NCBI GenBank assembly: GCA_023461115.1
Contig: JAEWOA010000207.1
Coordinates: 1 to 36,216 of the forward strand
DNA: 36,216 nt
Source of the DNA: Actinomycetes bacterium
GTDB lineage: Bacteria > Actinomycetota > Actinomycetes > Actinomycetales > Cellulomonadaceae
Direction of reading: 5' to 3'
Shown here: positions 1 to 12,414 of the stretch, piece after piece
Layout: each line of letters begins with the position of its first letter
Position numbering within the stretch: the stretch's first letter is position 1
Notes under the pieces: generated by a model
Seen by the model: only the letters and a program-made list of their open reading frames with translations
Databases searched by the model: none
What the model was told of the DNA's origin: nothing
Program-made: the position numbers and the translations under genes

Positions 1-162
1 CCCCCGGCCTACGGCCAGCCCCCGGCCTACGGCCAGCCTCCGGCGTACGGCCAGCCGCCGGCGTACGGCCAGCCCCCGGCCCATGGCGAGGCCCCTGCGT
101 ACGGCCAGGCGCCCGCGTACGGCCAGGCGCCCGCGTACGGCCAGGCGCCGGCGTATGGGCAG
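1..162 (+). repeat. 18-bp in-frame tandem repeat (9 copies visible)
   Basis: Nine consecutive 18-bp units encode P/A-P-A-Y-G-Q (unit five reads P-P-A-H-G-E). Units 1 and 2 are identical and units 7 and 8 are identical, showing recent slippage or unequal exchange. The array runs off the left edge, so its full copy number is not known. Confidence 0.9.
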
Positions 163-474
163 TACCCGGCACAGGCCGCCGGCTATGGCTACGCGTACCC
201 GAAGAACAGCCTCGGTGTGTGGGCGCTGGTCCTCGGCATCGTGAGCATCGTGATGTGCGGCCTGCTGGCCGGCATCCCCGCGATCATCCTCGGCTCCAAG
301 TCCCGGCAGGCCGCCGCCGCGGGCGAGGCCAACAACGGCGGATTCGGCACCGCGGGCGTCGTCATGGGCTGGATCTCGGTGGCGCTGTCCGTGCTGGGCA
401 TCGCCTTCTACGCGATCTTGTTCAGCGCGGGCGCGTTCGACGCCGGGAGCTCGTTCTACGACTCGTCCTACTGA
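1..474 (+). CDS. DUF4190-type membrane protein with proline/tyrosine-rich repeat tail, 5'-truncated
   Basis: The reading frame is open from the first base and ends at TGA 472-474; the start lies outside the window. The visible N-terminal part is nine hexapeptide repeats of the type P/A-P-A-Y-G-Q, a low-complexity, probably cytoplasmic tail. After an N-S-L-G-V-W motif come two hydrophobic segments (about positions 217-291 and 352-432 of the DNA) separated by a short G/A/N-rich loop, the layout of DUF4190 small membrane proteins. Function of the family is unknown. In related actinobacteria similar small membrane proteins sit just upstream of trpC within the trp locus, and this one does too, but nothing in the protein points to tryptophan metabolism. 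The stop is followed by a strong hairpin, so it is probably transcribed separately from trpC. Confidence 0.8.
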   Translation, partial: PPAYGQPPAYGQPPAYGQPPAYGQPPAHGEAPAYGQAPAYGQAPAYGQAPAYGQYPAQAAGYGYAYPKNSLGVWALVLGIVSIVMCGLLAGIPAIILGSKSRQAAAAGEANNGGFGTAGVVMGWISVALSVLGIAFYAILFSAGAFDAGSSFYDSSY

Positions 475-486
475 GCCGCGCCTGCC

Positions 487-531
487 GCGACGCCCGCGTT
501 CCCGTCGAGCCGATGGGACCGCGGGCGTCGC
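487..531 (+). terminator. Perfect 12-bp hairpin after the DUF4190 gene
   Basis: GCGACGCCCGCG (487-498) is exactly complementary to 520-531. The 21-nt loop itself contains a TCCC/GGGA pairing (500-503 with 515-518), so the stem can extend past a single mismatch. It begins 12 nt after the stop codon. There is no T-tract, as is common for actinobacterial terminators. Confidence 0.65.
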
Positions 532-612
532 GCTGTCCACGGCGCCCGCGGGCGCGGGTGGCGGCGGCGGTCCACTCGTCGGGCTGTGGTCGGGGTCACT
601 CGTCCGCGCCTT

Positions 613-618
613 TACGAT
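613..618 (+). promoter_or_regulatory. Possible -10 element for the trpC operon
   Basis: TACGAT fits the actinobacterial TANNNT -10 pattern and lies 78 nt upstream of the trpC start, downstream of the hairpin at 487-531. No convincing -35 hexamer is seen. Assigned by pattern and position only. Confidence 0.3.
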
Positions 619-696
619 GGCCCCCTGGACCCGTGGCCGTATTCGCGCTGGCGTGAGTCCGACCGGGGGAAACCGAGGCATTGGGGTGAGGCTGCG

Positions 697-1509
697 ATGA
701 CGGTGCTCGACGAGATCGTCGCGGGGGTCAGGGAAGACCTCGCGGCGCGGGAGGCTGCGGTCCCTCTCGACGAGGTGAAGCAGCTCGCGGCGCGCCGCCC
801 GTCCGCGATCGAGTGCGTGAGCCGGCTCCGGGTCGCGGACGCGGTCACGGTGATTGCGGAGGTCAAGCGCTCGAGCCCGAGCAAGGGCTCGCTCGCCGCG
901 ATCAAGGACCCGGCCGCGCTCGCGGCGGAGTACGAGAAGGGCGGCGCCGCCGCGATCTCGGTGCTCACCGAGCAGCGCCGGTTCCACGGGTCGCTCGCGG
1001 ACCTGGACGCGGTGCGGCAGCGCGTCGACATCCCGGTGCTCCGCAAGGACTTCGTCGTGACGCCGTATCAGGTGTGGGAGGCGCGCGCGCACGGCGCCGA
1101 CCTGTGCCTGCTGATCGTGGCCGCGCTCGAGCAGACCGTGCTGGAGTCGCTCGTCGAGCGCGTGCACTCGCTGGGGATGACCGCGCTCGTCGAGGTGCAC
1201 GACGACGAGGAGGTCGCGCGCGCGGTCGACGCGGGCGCCCGAGTCATCGGGGTGAACGCCCGGAACCTCAAGACCCTCGAGGTCGACCGCAACACGTTCG
1301 CGCGCGTCGCGCCGTCGATCCCGTCGGACATCGTCAAGGTCGCCGAGTCCGGCGTGCGCGGGCCGCACGACGTCGTCGACTATGCGCGCGCCGGCGCGGA
1401 TGTGGTGCTGGTGGGCGAGGCGCTCGTCACCGACGACGCGCCGCGTGACTCGGTCGCGGACCTCGTGGCCGCGGGCGCGCACCCGTCGCTGCGGGCGGTG
1501 CGCGGGTGA
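697..1509 (+). CDS. trpC: Indole-3-glycerol phosphate synthase
   Basis: This 270-residue TIM-barrel enzyme closes the indole ring: carboxyphenylamino-deoxyribulose phosphate to indole-3-glycerol phosphate, the step before tryptophan synthase. Family signatures are clear: V-I-A-E-V-K-R-S-S-P-S-K-G near residues 52-64 with the conserved lysine at about 57, V-L-R-K-D-F with the catalytic lysine at about 117, I-G-V-N-A-R-N-L, and A-E-S-G-V near 216-220. Length is normal. The ATG at 697 is preferred over an upstream GTG because homologues begin near here and GGGGTGAG (684-691) is a plausible ribosome binding site; the upstream extension has no family resemblance. Its TGA overlaps the GTG of trpB, so the two are probably translationally coupled. 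It is the first gene of trpC-trpB-trpA-lgt. Confidence 0.96.
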   Translation: MTVLDEIVAGVREDLAAREAAVPLDEVKQLAARRPSAIECVSRLRVADAVTVIAEVKRSSPSKGSLAAIKDPAALAAEYEKGGAAAISVLTEQRRFHGSLADLDAVRQRVDIPVLRKDFVVTPYQVWEARAHGADLCLLIVAALEQTVLESLVERVHSLGMTALVEVHDDEEVARAVDAGARVIGVNARNLKTLEVDRNTFARVAPSIPSDIVKVAESGVRGPHDVVDYARAGADVVLVGEALVTDDAPRDSVADLVAAGAHPSLRAVRG

Positions 1510-2801
1510 GCGTCGGATCGGCTGCCTCCGGCCGCCCGCCGGTGCCCGGCCAGGAAGCGCGGCTCGGACCATTGGCGACGCACCAGGGGCCGTACTGGGG
1601 CGACTTCGGCGGCAGGTACGTGCCGGAGGCGTTGATCGCGGCGCTCGACGAGCTCGACACCGCGTACCACAAGGCCCTGGTGGACCCGTCGTTCGGCGCC
1701 GAGCTCGCACGGCTGCACCGCACGTACACGGGCCGGCCGAGCCCGCTGACGGAGGTGCCGCGGTTCGCGGCGCACGTCGGCGGCGGCGCGCGTGTGTTCC
1801 TCAAGCGCGAGGACCTCAACCACACCGGCTCGCACAAGATCAACAACGTGCTGGGCCAGGCGCTCCTGGTCAAGCGACTGGGCAAGACGCGCGTGATCGC
1901 CGAGACGGGCGCCGGCCAGCACGGCGTCGCCACGGCGACCGCGGCCGCGCTGCTCGGCCTGGACTGCACCGTGTACATGGGTGAGGAGGACACGCGCCGC
2001 CAAGCCCTCAACGTCGCGCGCATGCGCCTGCTCGGCGCCGAGGTGATCCCCGTGACCATCGGCACGCGCACGCTCAAGGACGCGATCAACGAGGCGCTGC
2101 GCGACTGGGTCGCGAACGTCGAGACGACGCACTACCTCCTGGGCACCGTGACGGGACCGCACCCGTTCCCCGAGATGGTGCGCGACTTCCACAAGATCAT
2201 CGGCGAGGAGGCGCGCGCGCAGGTGCTCGGCGAGGTCGGGCGGCTGCCGGACGCGGTCGCGGCATGCGTGGGCGGCGGCTCCAACGCGATGGGCATCTTC
2301 AACGCGTTCCTCGACGACGAGGGCGTGCGGCTGTTCGGCTTCGAGGCCGGGGGCCGCGGGCTCTCCGCTGGCGACCATGCCGCACGGTTCTCGGGCGGGC
2401 TGCCCGGCGTGCTGCACGGCGCGCGCAGCTACCTGCTGCAGGACGAGGACGGCCAGACCATCCCGAGCCACTCGGTCTCGGCGGGCCTGGACTACCCGAG
2501 CGTGGGCCCCGAGCACGCGTGGCTGCACGACCTGGGCCGGGCCACGTACCTGCCCGTGAGCGACGTCGAGGCCATGGAGGCCTTCCGGCTGCTGTGCCGC
2601 ACCGAGGGCATCATCCCCGCGATCGAGTCCGCGCACGCGCTCGCGGGCGCGATCCAGTTGGGCGCGACGGCGGAGCAGTGGGCCGACGAGCCGATCATCC
2701 TCGTGAACCTCTCGGGGCGCGGGGACAAGGACGTGGCGACCGCGGCGGCGTGGTTCGGCATGCTCGACGAGACCGAGCCCCAGGAAGGCGGGCACGCATG
2801 A
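1506..2801 (+). CDS. trpB: Tryptophan synthase beta chain
   Basis: This 431-residue PLP enzyme condenses indole with serine to give tryptophan, as the beta subunit of the alpha2-beta2 complex. The N-terminus carries the typical G-P-Y-W-G-D-F-G-G-R-Y-V-P-E motif. The PLP-binding lysine is about residue 111 in H-T-G-S-H-K-I-N-N, and the phosphate-binding G-G-G-S-N loop is at about 256-260. The C-terminal N-L-S-G-R-G-D-K-D motif is intact. The GTG start overlaps the trpC stop by 4 nt (GTGA), and the stop overlaps trpA by 4 nt (ATGA), which suits equimolar production of the two synthase subunits. The small trpM gene found between trpC and trpB in Streptomyces is absent here. Confidence 0.97.
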   Translation: MSVGSAASGRPPVPGQEARLGPLATHQGPYWGDFGGRYVPEALIAALDELDTAYHKALVDPSFGAELARLHRTYTGRPSPLTEVPRFAAHVGGGARVFLKREDLNHTGSHKINNVLGQALLVKRLGKTRVIAETGAGQHGVATATAAALLGLDCTVYMGEEDTRRQALNVARMRLLGAEVIPVTIGTRTLKDAINEALRDWVANVETTHYLLGTVTGPHPFPEMVRDFHKIIGEEARAQVLGEVGRLPDAVAACVGGGSNAMGIFNAFLDDEGVRLFGFEAGGRGLSAGDHAARFSGGLPGVLHGARSYLLQDEDGQTIPSHSVSAGLDYPSVGPEHAWLHDLGRATYLPVSDVEAMEAFRLLCRTEGIIPAIESAHALAGAIQLGATAEQWADEPIILVNLSGRGDKDVATAAAWFGMLDETEPQEGGHA

Positions 2802-3616
2802 CGGTGGAGGTCGCGTCGCGCAGCGGCGCCCTGCTCGACGACCTGCGGGCGCAGGGCCGGGCCGCGCTCGTCGGCTACCTGCCTGTGGGCTACCCGACGG
2901 TCCCCGGCTCGATCGCCGCGATGCGCGCGATGGTCGACGCGGGTGTCGACGTCGTCGAGCTCGGCGTCCCGTACACGGACCCCGTGATGGACGGCCCGAT
3001 CATCCAGCGGGCGGTCGACGTCGCGCTGCGCGGGGGGACGCGCGTGCGCGACACGCTGACCGCGGTCGAGCAGGTCGCGTCCACCGGCGCCCCCGTGCTG
3101 GTGATGACGTACTGGAACCTGGTGCTGCGCTACGGCGTCGAGGCGTACGCGCGGGATCTCGCGGCCGCGGGCGGCGCGGGCCTGATCACACCCGACCTCG
3201 TGCCCGACGAGGCTGCGCAGTGGATCGCCGCGTCGGACGCCCACGGGCTCGACCGGGTGTTCCTGGTGGCCCCGAGCTCGACGCCGGAGCGGCTGACCAA
3301 GACGACCGAGGCATCCCGCGGCTTCGTCTACGCCGCCTCCACGATGGGCGTCACGGGCGAGCGCGCGACCGTCGGGGCGCGTGCCGAGCAGCTCGTCGCG
3401 GACACGCGCGCCGCGGGCGCCCCGCGGGTGTGCGTCGGCGTCGGCGTGTCCACACCACAGCAGGCGGCGCAGGTCGCGTCGTACGCCGACGGCGTGATCG
3501 TCGGGTCGGCGCTCGTGCGCACGCTCGTCGACGCGCCCGACGACGCCACCGGGATCGACCGGCTCGCGGAACTGACGGCCGCGCTGGCCGCCGGCGTGCG
3601 TGAGGGTCGGCCGTGA
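2798..3616 (+). CDS. trpA: Tryptophan synthase alpha chain
   Basis: The alpha subunit (272 residues) cleaves indole-3-glycerol phosphate to indole and glyceraldehyde 3-phosphate and channels indole to TrpB. The two catalytic acids are present with the canonical 11-residue spacing: Glu at about 54 in V-V-E-L-G-V-P and Asp at about 65 in V-M-D-G-P. Phosphate-binding elements towards the C-terminus (G-V-G-V-S-T-P and A-D-G-V-I-V-G-S-A) are also visible. The ATG start overlaps the trpB TGA (ATGA), and its own TGA overlaps the GTG of lgt, continuing the overlapped operon. Length is normal for the family. Confidence 0.96.
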   Translation: MTVEVASRSGALLDDLRAQGRAALVGYLPVGYPTVPGSIAAMRAMVDAGVDVVELGVPYTDPVMDGPIIQRAVDVALRGGTRVRDTLTAVEQVASTGAPVLVMTYWNLVLRYGVEAYARDLAAAGGAGLITPDLVPDEAAQWIAASDAHGLDRVFLVAPSSTPERLTKTTEASRGFVYAASTMGVTGERATVGARAEQLVADTRAAGAPRVCVGVGVSTPQQAAQVASYADGVIVGSALVRTLVDAPDDATGIDRLAELTAALAAGVREGRP

Positions 3617-4605
3617 GCCCGGCGGCCGCGTCCGTGCACAGCCTCGGCGCCGCTCTGCACGCGTCCATCCCGAGCCCCTCTCAGGGTGTGTGGCACCTCG
3701 GCCCGTTCCCGCTGCGGGCATACGCGCTCGCCATCCTGGTGGGGATCCTCGCGGCGCTCTGGATCGCGCGGCGGCGCTGGGCCGAGCGCGGTGGGGACCC
3801 GGACACGATCCTGGAGATCTCGTTCTGGGCCGTGCCCTTCGGGATCGTCGGAGGCCGGATCTACCACCTGATCACCTCGCCACAGGCGTACTTCGGCGAG
3901 GGCGGCAACCCGATGCGGGCGTTCGCGATCTGGGAGGGCGGCCTCGGGATCTGGGGCGCGATCGCGTTCGGCGCCGTGGGCGCCTGGATCGGCGCCCACC
4001 GCCAGGGCGTGCGGCTCGCGCCGTTCGCGGACGCGGTGGCGCCCGGGCTCCTGGTCGCGCAGGCGATCGGGCGGCTCGGCAACTGGTTCAACCAGGAGCT
4101 CTTCGGTGGCCCGACGACTCTGCCGTGGGGCCTCCAGGTGGATCCGGCGGTGGCCGAGGCGGCGGGGCACCCCGCCGGCACCCTGTTCCACCCGACGTTC
4201 CTCTACGAGATCGTCTGGAACCTGGCCGGCGCGGCGCTCCTGGTGTGGGCGGACCGCAGGTTCAAGCTCGGCTACGGCCGCGTGTTCTGGCTCTACGTCA
4301 TGGTCTACACGTCCGGCCGCCTGTGGATCGAGCTGGTGCGCATCGACGAGGCGAACCACATCCTCGGGCTGCGCGTGAATGTCTGGACTTCGCTGCTGGT
4401 GGGCCTCGGCGCGCTGGTAGCGTTCGTCTTGGTCGGACGCCGGCATCCCGGACGTGATACGACCCTCCTGCTGGCACCCCCCGCACCGCAGGATGAGGCC
4501 GAGCTCGACGAAGGCGCGGAAGACGCGCCCGCCGGCGAGCAGGCCGACGAGGACGGCGCGACCGCCCCCGCTGCAGGCGAAAGGTCGGAAACCTCCGACA
4601 GGTGA
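3613..4605 (+). CDS. lgt: Prolipoprotein diacylglyceryl transferase
   Basis: Lgt is an integral membrane enzyme that moves a diacylglyceryl group from phosphatidylglycerol onto the lipobox cysteine of preprolipoproteins, the first step of lipoprotein maturation. The 330-residue product has several hydrophobic helices, the family signature G-R-L-G-N-W-F-N-Q-E at about 153-162, and the H-P-T-F-L-Y-E motif. After the last helix there is a hydrophilic tail of about 45 residues rich in Asp, Glu and Ala, a common actinobacterial extension without known function. GTG at 3613 overlaps the trpA stop (GTGA). Placement of lgt at the end of the trp genes is typical for actinobacteria; the two functions are unrelated, so co-transcription probably reflects conserved order only. 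Confidence 0.95.
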   Translation: MSPAAASVHSLGAALHASIPSPSQGVWHLGPFPLRAYALAILVGILAALWIARRRWAERGGDPDTILEISFWAVPFGIVGGRIYHLITSPQAYFGEGGNPMRAFAIWEGGLGIWGAIAFGAVGAWIGAHRQGVRLAPFADAVAPGLLVAQAIGRLGNWFNQELFGGPTTLPWGLQVDPAVAEAAGHPAGTLFHPTFLYEIVWNLAGAALLVWADRRFKLGYGRVFWLYVMVYTSGRLWIELVRIDEANHILGLRVNVWTSLLVGLGALVAFVLVGRRHPGRDTTLLLAPPAPQDEAELDEGAEDAPAGEQADEDGATAPAAGERSETSDR

Positions 4606-4616
4606 CCCCGGTCACC
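4601..4616. promoter_or_regulatory. Palindrome overlapping the lgt stop, upstream of gltB
   Basis: GGTGACC and GGTCACC form 7-bp arms around two bases. Together with a further GTGAC at 4626-4630 this gives three GTNAC-like elements within 30 bp, just upstream of or inside the probable gltB promoter. It could be an operator for nitrogen control, but spacing does not match a classical GlnR box, so identity is open. Confidence 0.35.
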
Positions 4617-4625
4617 ACCGGCGAC

Positions 4626-4655
4626 GTGACCGCTCGTGTCAACGGGTTGTATCGT
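4626..4655 (+). promoter_or_regulatory. Probable gltBD promoter
   Basis: GTGACC (4626-4631) matches TTGACA at four positions and lies 18 nt before TATCGT (4650-4655), which matches TATAAT at four. A start near 4662 would give a leader of about 86 nt before the gltB ATG at 4748. Confidence 0.5.
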
Positions 4656-4747
4656 CGCCCCCACACCAGGGCCGACGGCGTCCCGATTCCCCCCGTAGTT
4701 CCGTGATGGGGCGCCCGCTGGTGCAGGGCGCCGTGAGGACGGTGCAG

Positions 4748-9290
<4,543 letters not shown>

Positions 9291-9298
<8 letters not shown>

Positions 9299-10760
9299 CC
9301 CCCGTGGCTTCCTCAAGGTCCGCGACCGTGAGCTGCCGCCCAACCGGCCCATCGAGGTCCGCCTGCGCGACTGGAAGGACGTGCACGCGCACCTGGAGGA
9401 GGGCCAGCCGTTCCTCAAGGAGCAGGCCGGCCGCTGCATGGACTGCGGCATCCCGTTCTGCCACAACGGCTGTCCGCTCGGGAACCTGATCCCGGAGTGG
9501 AACGACCTGGTGTGGCGTGGCCAGTGGTCTGACGCGATCGAGCGCCTGCACGCGACCAACAACTTCCCGGAGTTCACGGGCCGCATCTGCCCGGCGCCGT
9601 GCGAGTCGTCGTGCGTGCTGGGCATCAACCAGCCGCCCGTGACGATCAAGAACGTCGAGGTCTCGATCATCGACGAGGCGTTCGACCGCGGGCTCGTGGT
9701 GCCGCAGGTCCCGCAGCGCCTGACGGGCCACACGGTCGCGGTGGTCGGCTCAGGCCCCGCGGGCCTGGCCGCGGCGCAGCAGCTCACGCGCGCTGGCCAC
9801 ACGGTCGCGGTGTTCGAGCGCGACGACGCGATCGGCGGGCTCCTGCGCTACGGCGTTCCGGACTTCAAGCTCGAGAAGCTCCACATCGACCGCCGCATGG
9901 CGCAGATGGAGGCCGAGGGCACCCGGTTCCGGCCTGGTGTCGAGGTCGGCCGCGACGTCACGTGGGCGGACCTGCGGCGGCGGTACGACGCGATCGTCGT
10001 CGCCACCGGGGCGACCGTCCCGCGCGAGCTGCGCGTGCCCGGCAAGGAGCTCGACGGCGTCCACGTCGCGATGGAGTTCCTGCACCAGGCCAACGCGGTC
10101 GCGGCGGGCCGCGAGGTCCCGTTCCAGATCACCGCGCAGGGCAAGCACGTCGTGATCATCGGCGGCGGCGACACCGGCTCGGACTGCCTGGGCACCGCGC
10201 TGCGTCAGGGCGCCGCATCGGTGACGACGCTCGCGATCGGCAAGCGCCCGCCGGACGAGCGGCCCGCGCACCAGCCTTGGCCCACGGACCCGATCCTGTT
10301 CGAGGTCTCGTCCTCGCACGAGGAGGGCGGCGATCGCTCCTACTTGGCCTCCACGGTCGAGTTCGTGGCCGACGACGCGGGAGACCGCGTCGCGCGCCTG
10401 CGCATGGCCACCACCGAGTACCTCTCCGACGGCCGTCGCGTGCCCACGCCGGGCACCGAGCGCGAGATCCCCGCGGACCTCGTGCTCGTCGCGATGGGCT
10501 TCTCGGGCCCCGAGACCGCCACGATCACCGACCAGCTCGGCGTCGACCTCACCGAGCGCGGCCTCGTCGTGCGCGCCGAGGACTTCTCGACGACCGTGCC
10601 GGGCGTGTTCGTCGCCGGCGACGCCGGGCGCGGGCAGTCGCTCGTCGTCTGGGCGATCGCCGAGGGCCGCGCCGCAGCGGCCGCGGTCGACGAGTACCTC
10701 TCGGGCGCCACGGAGCTCCCCGCTCCGGTCACCGCATCGACGGTGGCGCTCCGCCCCTGA
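9291..10760 (+). CDS. gltD: Glutamate synthase small subunit
   Basis: The beta subunit (489 residues) of GOGAT takes electrons from NADPH through FAD and two [4Fe-4S] clusters to the large subunit. Cys49, Cys52, Cys57 and Cys61 (C-M-D-C-G-I-P-F-C-H-N-G-C-P) and a second Cys group in G-R-I-C-P-A-P-C-E-S-S-C are cluster ligands. An FAD-binding G-S-G-P-A-G-L-A-A motif, an NADPH-binding G-G-G-D-T-G-S-D motif and the C-terminal F-V-A-G-D-A-G-R-G-Q-S motif are all intact. GTG at 9291 overlaps the gltB stop by 8 nt (GTGGCTGA) and is preceded by GGAGG at 9280-9284, six bases away, so the subunits are coupled. Confidence 0.96.
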
Positions 10761-10833
10761 CCTCCGGCGCGTTATCTGGCGGGCCAGGCGGTCCGGCAGG
10801 ACGTTCGGACCGACCCATCACCACCGAAAGGCA

Positions 10834-10839
10834 TAGGCT
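10834..10839 (+). promoter_or_regulatory. -10 element of pyk, leaderless configuration
   Basis: TAGGCT ends 7 nt before the pyk ATG at 10847. The best purine-rich sequence (GAAAGG, 10826-10831) is too far from the start to be a Shine-Dalgarno. The predicted transcript would begin at or next to the A of ATG. The preceding 10761-10826 stretch holds two small hairpins (around 10776-10787 and 10790-10811) and no gene. Confidence 0.5.
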
Positions 10840-10846
10840 CGCCTTC

Positions 10847-12274
10847 ATGCGTAGAGCAAAGATCGTCTGCACGCTGGGACCCGCGACGGAGTCCCTCGAG
10901 CAGGTCCAGGCACTTGTCGACGCGGGCATGGACGTTGCCCGCATCAATCGCAGCCACGGCGAGGCTTCCGAGCACGCCAAGGTCATCGCGAACGTCCGCG
11001 CGGCGGCGGAGACGTCGGGCCGCTCGGTCGCGGTGCTGGTGGACCTGCAGGGCCCGAAGATCCGGCTCGGCCGGTTCGTCGAGGGCAAGCACGACCTCGC
11101 GGTCGGCGACACCTTCGTCATCACGACCGACGACGTCGAGGGCACCAAGGAGCGTGTCTCGACGACGTTCAAGGGCCTGACGGGCGACGTGAGCCCCGGC
11201 GACCCGATCCTGATCGACGACGGCAAGGTCCTCGTGCGCGTCGTCGAGGTCACCGGCAACGACGTCGTCACGCGCGTCGAGGTCCCGGGCCCGGTGTCCA
11301 ACAACAAGGGCCTCAACCTCCCGGGCGTCGCGGTCTCCGTGCCGGCCATGAGCGACAAGGACGAGGCGGACCTGCGTTGGGGCCTGGCCCAGGGCGCGGA
11401 CTTCATCGCGCTGTCCTTCGTCCGCAACGCCGCCGACTACGACGACGTGCGCCGGATCATGGAGGAGGAGGGCCGGATCGTCCCGGTCATCGCCAAGATC
11501 GAGAAGCCGCAGGCCGTCGAGAACCTCGCGGAGATCGTCGCCACGTTCGACGGCATCATGGTGGCCCGTGGCGACCTGGGCGTCGAGCTCCCGCTCGAGC
11601 AGGTCCCGCTCGTGCAGAAGCGCGCGGTCGAGCTCGCCCGCCGCAACGCCAAGCCGGTCATCGTGGCCACGCAGGTGCTCGAGTCCATGACGACGAACCC
11701 GCGTCCCACGCGCGCCGAGACCTCCGACTGCGCCAACGCGGTGCTCGACGGAGCCGACGCGGTCATGCTCTCGGGCGAGACCTCGGTGGGCGCCTACCCG
11801 ATCGAGACGGTCCGCACGATGGCCCGCATCATCGAGGCGACCGAGGAGCTGGGCCGCGAGCGCATCGCGCCGCTCGGCTCGACGCCGCACACCCGTGGTG
11901 GCGCGATCACGCGGGCGGCCGCCGAGATCGGCGAGCGCATCGGCGTGAAGTACCTGGTCACGTTCACGCAGTCGGGCGACTCGGCGCGCCGCATGTCGCG
12001 CCTGCGCTCGTCGATCCCGCTGCTGGCGTTCACGCCCGTCCAGGCGGTGCGCAACGTGCTGTCGCTGTCGTGGGGCACGCAGACGTACCAGGTGCCGCAG
12101 GTCGCGAGCACCGACGAGATGGTGCACCAGGTCGACCAGACGCTGCGCGCCAACGGCCTGGCCGAGGTCGGCGACTACGTGGTCGTCGTATCGGGCGCGC
12201 CCGTGGGCGTCGTCGGCTCGACCAACTCCATCGTCGTGCACAAGATCGGCGACGAGAGCACCCGCGTCGCCTGA
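10847..12274 (+). CDS. pyk: Pyruvate kinase
   Basis: The 475-residue enzyme transfers phosphate from phosphoenolpyruvate to ADP at the end of glycolysis. The start R-A-K-I-V-C-T-L-G-P-A is canonical. The active-site Lys lies in V-I-A-K-I-E-K-P at about 214-221, and the metal-binding M-V-A-R-G-D-L-G-V-E signature is near 238. The substrate loop reads R-I-N-R-S-H-G where many family members have R-L-N-F-S-H-G; the invariant R, N, S, H and G are kept. The C-terminal allosteric domain is complete. ATG 10847 is fixed by the family N-terminus and the adjacent -10 box. It is monocistronic: hairpins lie before it and a very strong one follows. Confidence 0.96.
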   Translation: MRRAKIVCTLGPATESLEQVQALVDAGMDVARINRSHGEASEHAKVIANVRAAAETSGRSVAVLVDLQGPKIRLGRFVEGKHDLAVGDTFVITTDDVEGTKERVSTTFKGLTGDVSPGDPILIDDGKVLVRVVEVTGNDVVTRVEVPGPVSNNKGLNLPGVAVSVPAMSDKDEADLRWGLAQGADFIALSFVRNAADYDDVRRIMEEEGRIVPVIAKIEKPQAVENLAEIVATFDGIMVARGDLGVELPLEQVPLVQKRAVELARRNAKPVIVATQVLESMTTNPRPTRAETSDCANAVLDGADAVMLSGETSVGAYPIETVRTMARIIEATEELGRERIAPLGSTPHTRGGAITRAAAEIGERIGVKYLVTFTQSGDSARRMSRLRSSIPLLAFTPVQAVRNVLSLSWGTQTYQVPQVASTDEMVHQVDQTLRANGLAEVGDYVVVVSGAPVGVVGSTNSIVVHKIGDESTRVA

Positions 12275-12288
12275 CGCGGAGCAAGACC

Positions 12289-12336
12289 GACGAGGGCCCC
12301 GGAGCCGGCGAGCAGGCCGGCTCCGGGGCCCTCGTC
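12289..12336 (+). terminator. Perfect 21-bp hairpin after pyk
   Basis: Bases 12289-12309 pair exactly with 12316-12336, leaving a 6-nt loop. The stem is almost entirely G/C, starts 14 nt after the pyk stop and has no T-tract. By length and perfection it is the strongest terminator in the window. Confidence 0.85.
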
Positions 12337-12402
12337 GTGCCGCACGGAGACACGCGTAGATCAGGCGTACCGGTCGGTAACGTCCGTGTGACCTCCCGGG
12401 AG

Positions 12403-12408
12403 TAGGTT
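12403..12408 (+). promoter_or_regulatory. -10 element of the aminotransferase gene, leaderless configuration
   Basis: TAGGTT is separated from the ATG at 12415 by 6 nt, with no Shine-Dalgarno between. It lies after the pyk terminator, so it is the likely start of a new transcription unit. Confidence 0.5.
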
Positions 12409-12414
12409 CGGCTG

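Noticed and set aside
1..162. Possible CRISPR-like array from regular repeats
   Set aside because: Units are contiguous without spacers and stay in one reading frame, so they are coding tandem repeats. The same holds for 26193-26354 and 35177-35270.
475..696. Trp attenuator or leader peptide before trpC
   Set aside because: No run of Trp codons and no alternating terminator/antiterminator stems are seen; the perfect hairpin at 487-531 belongs to the upstream gene's end.
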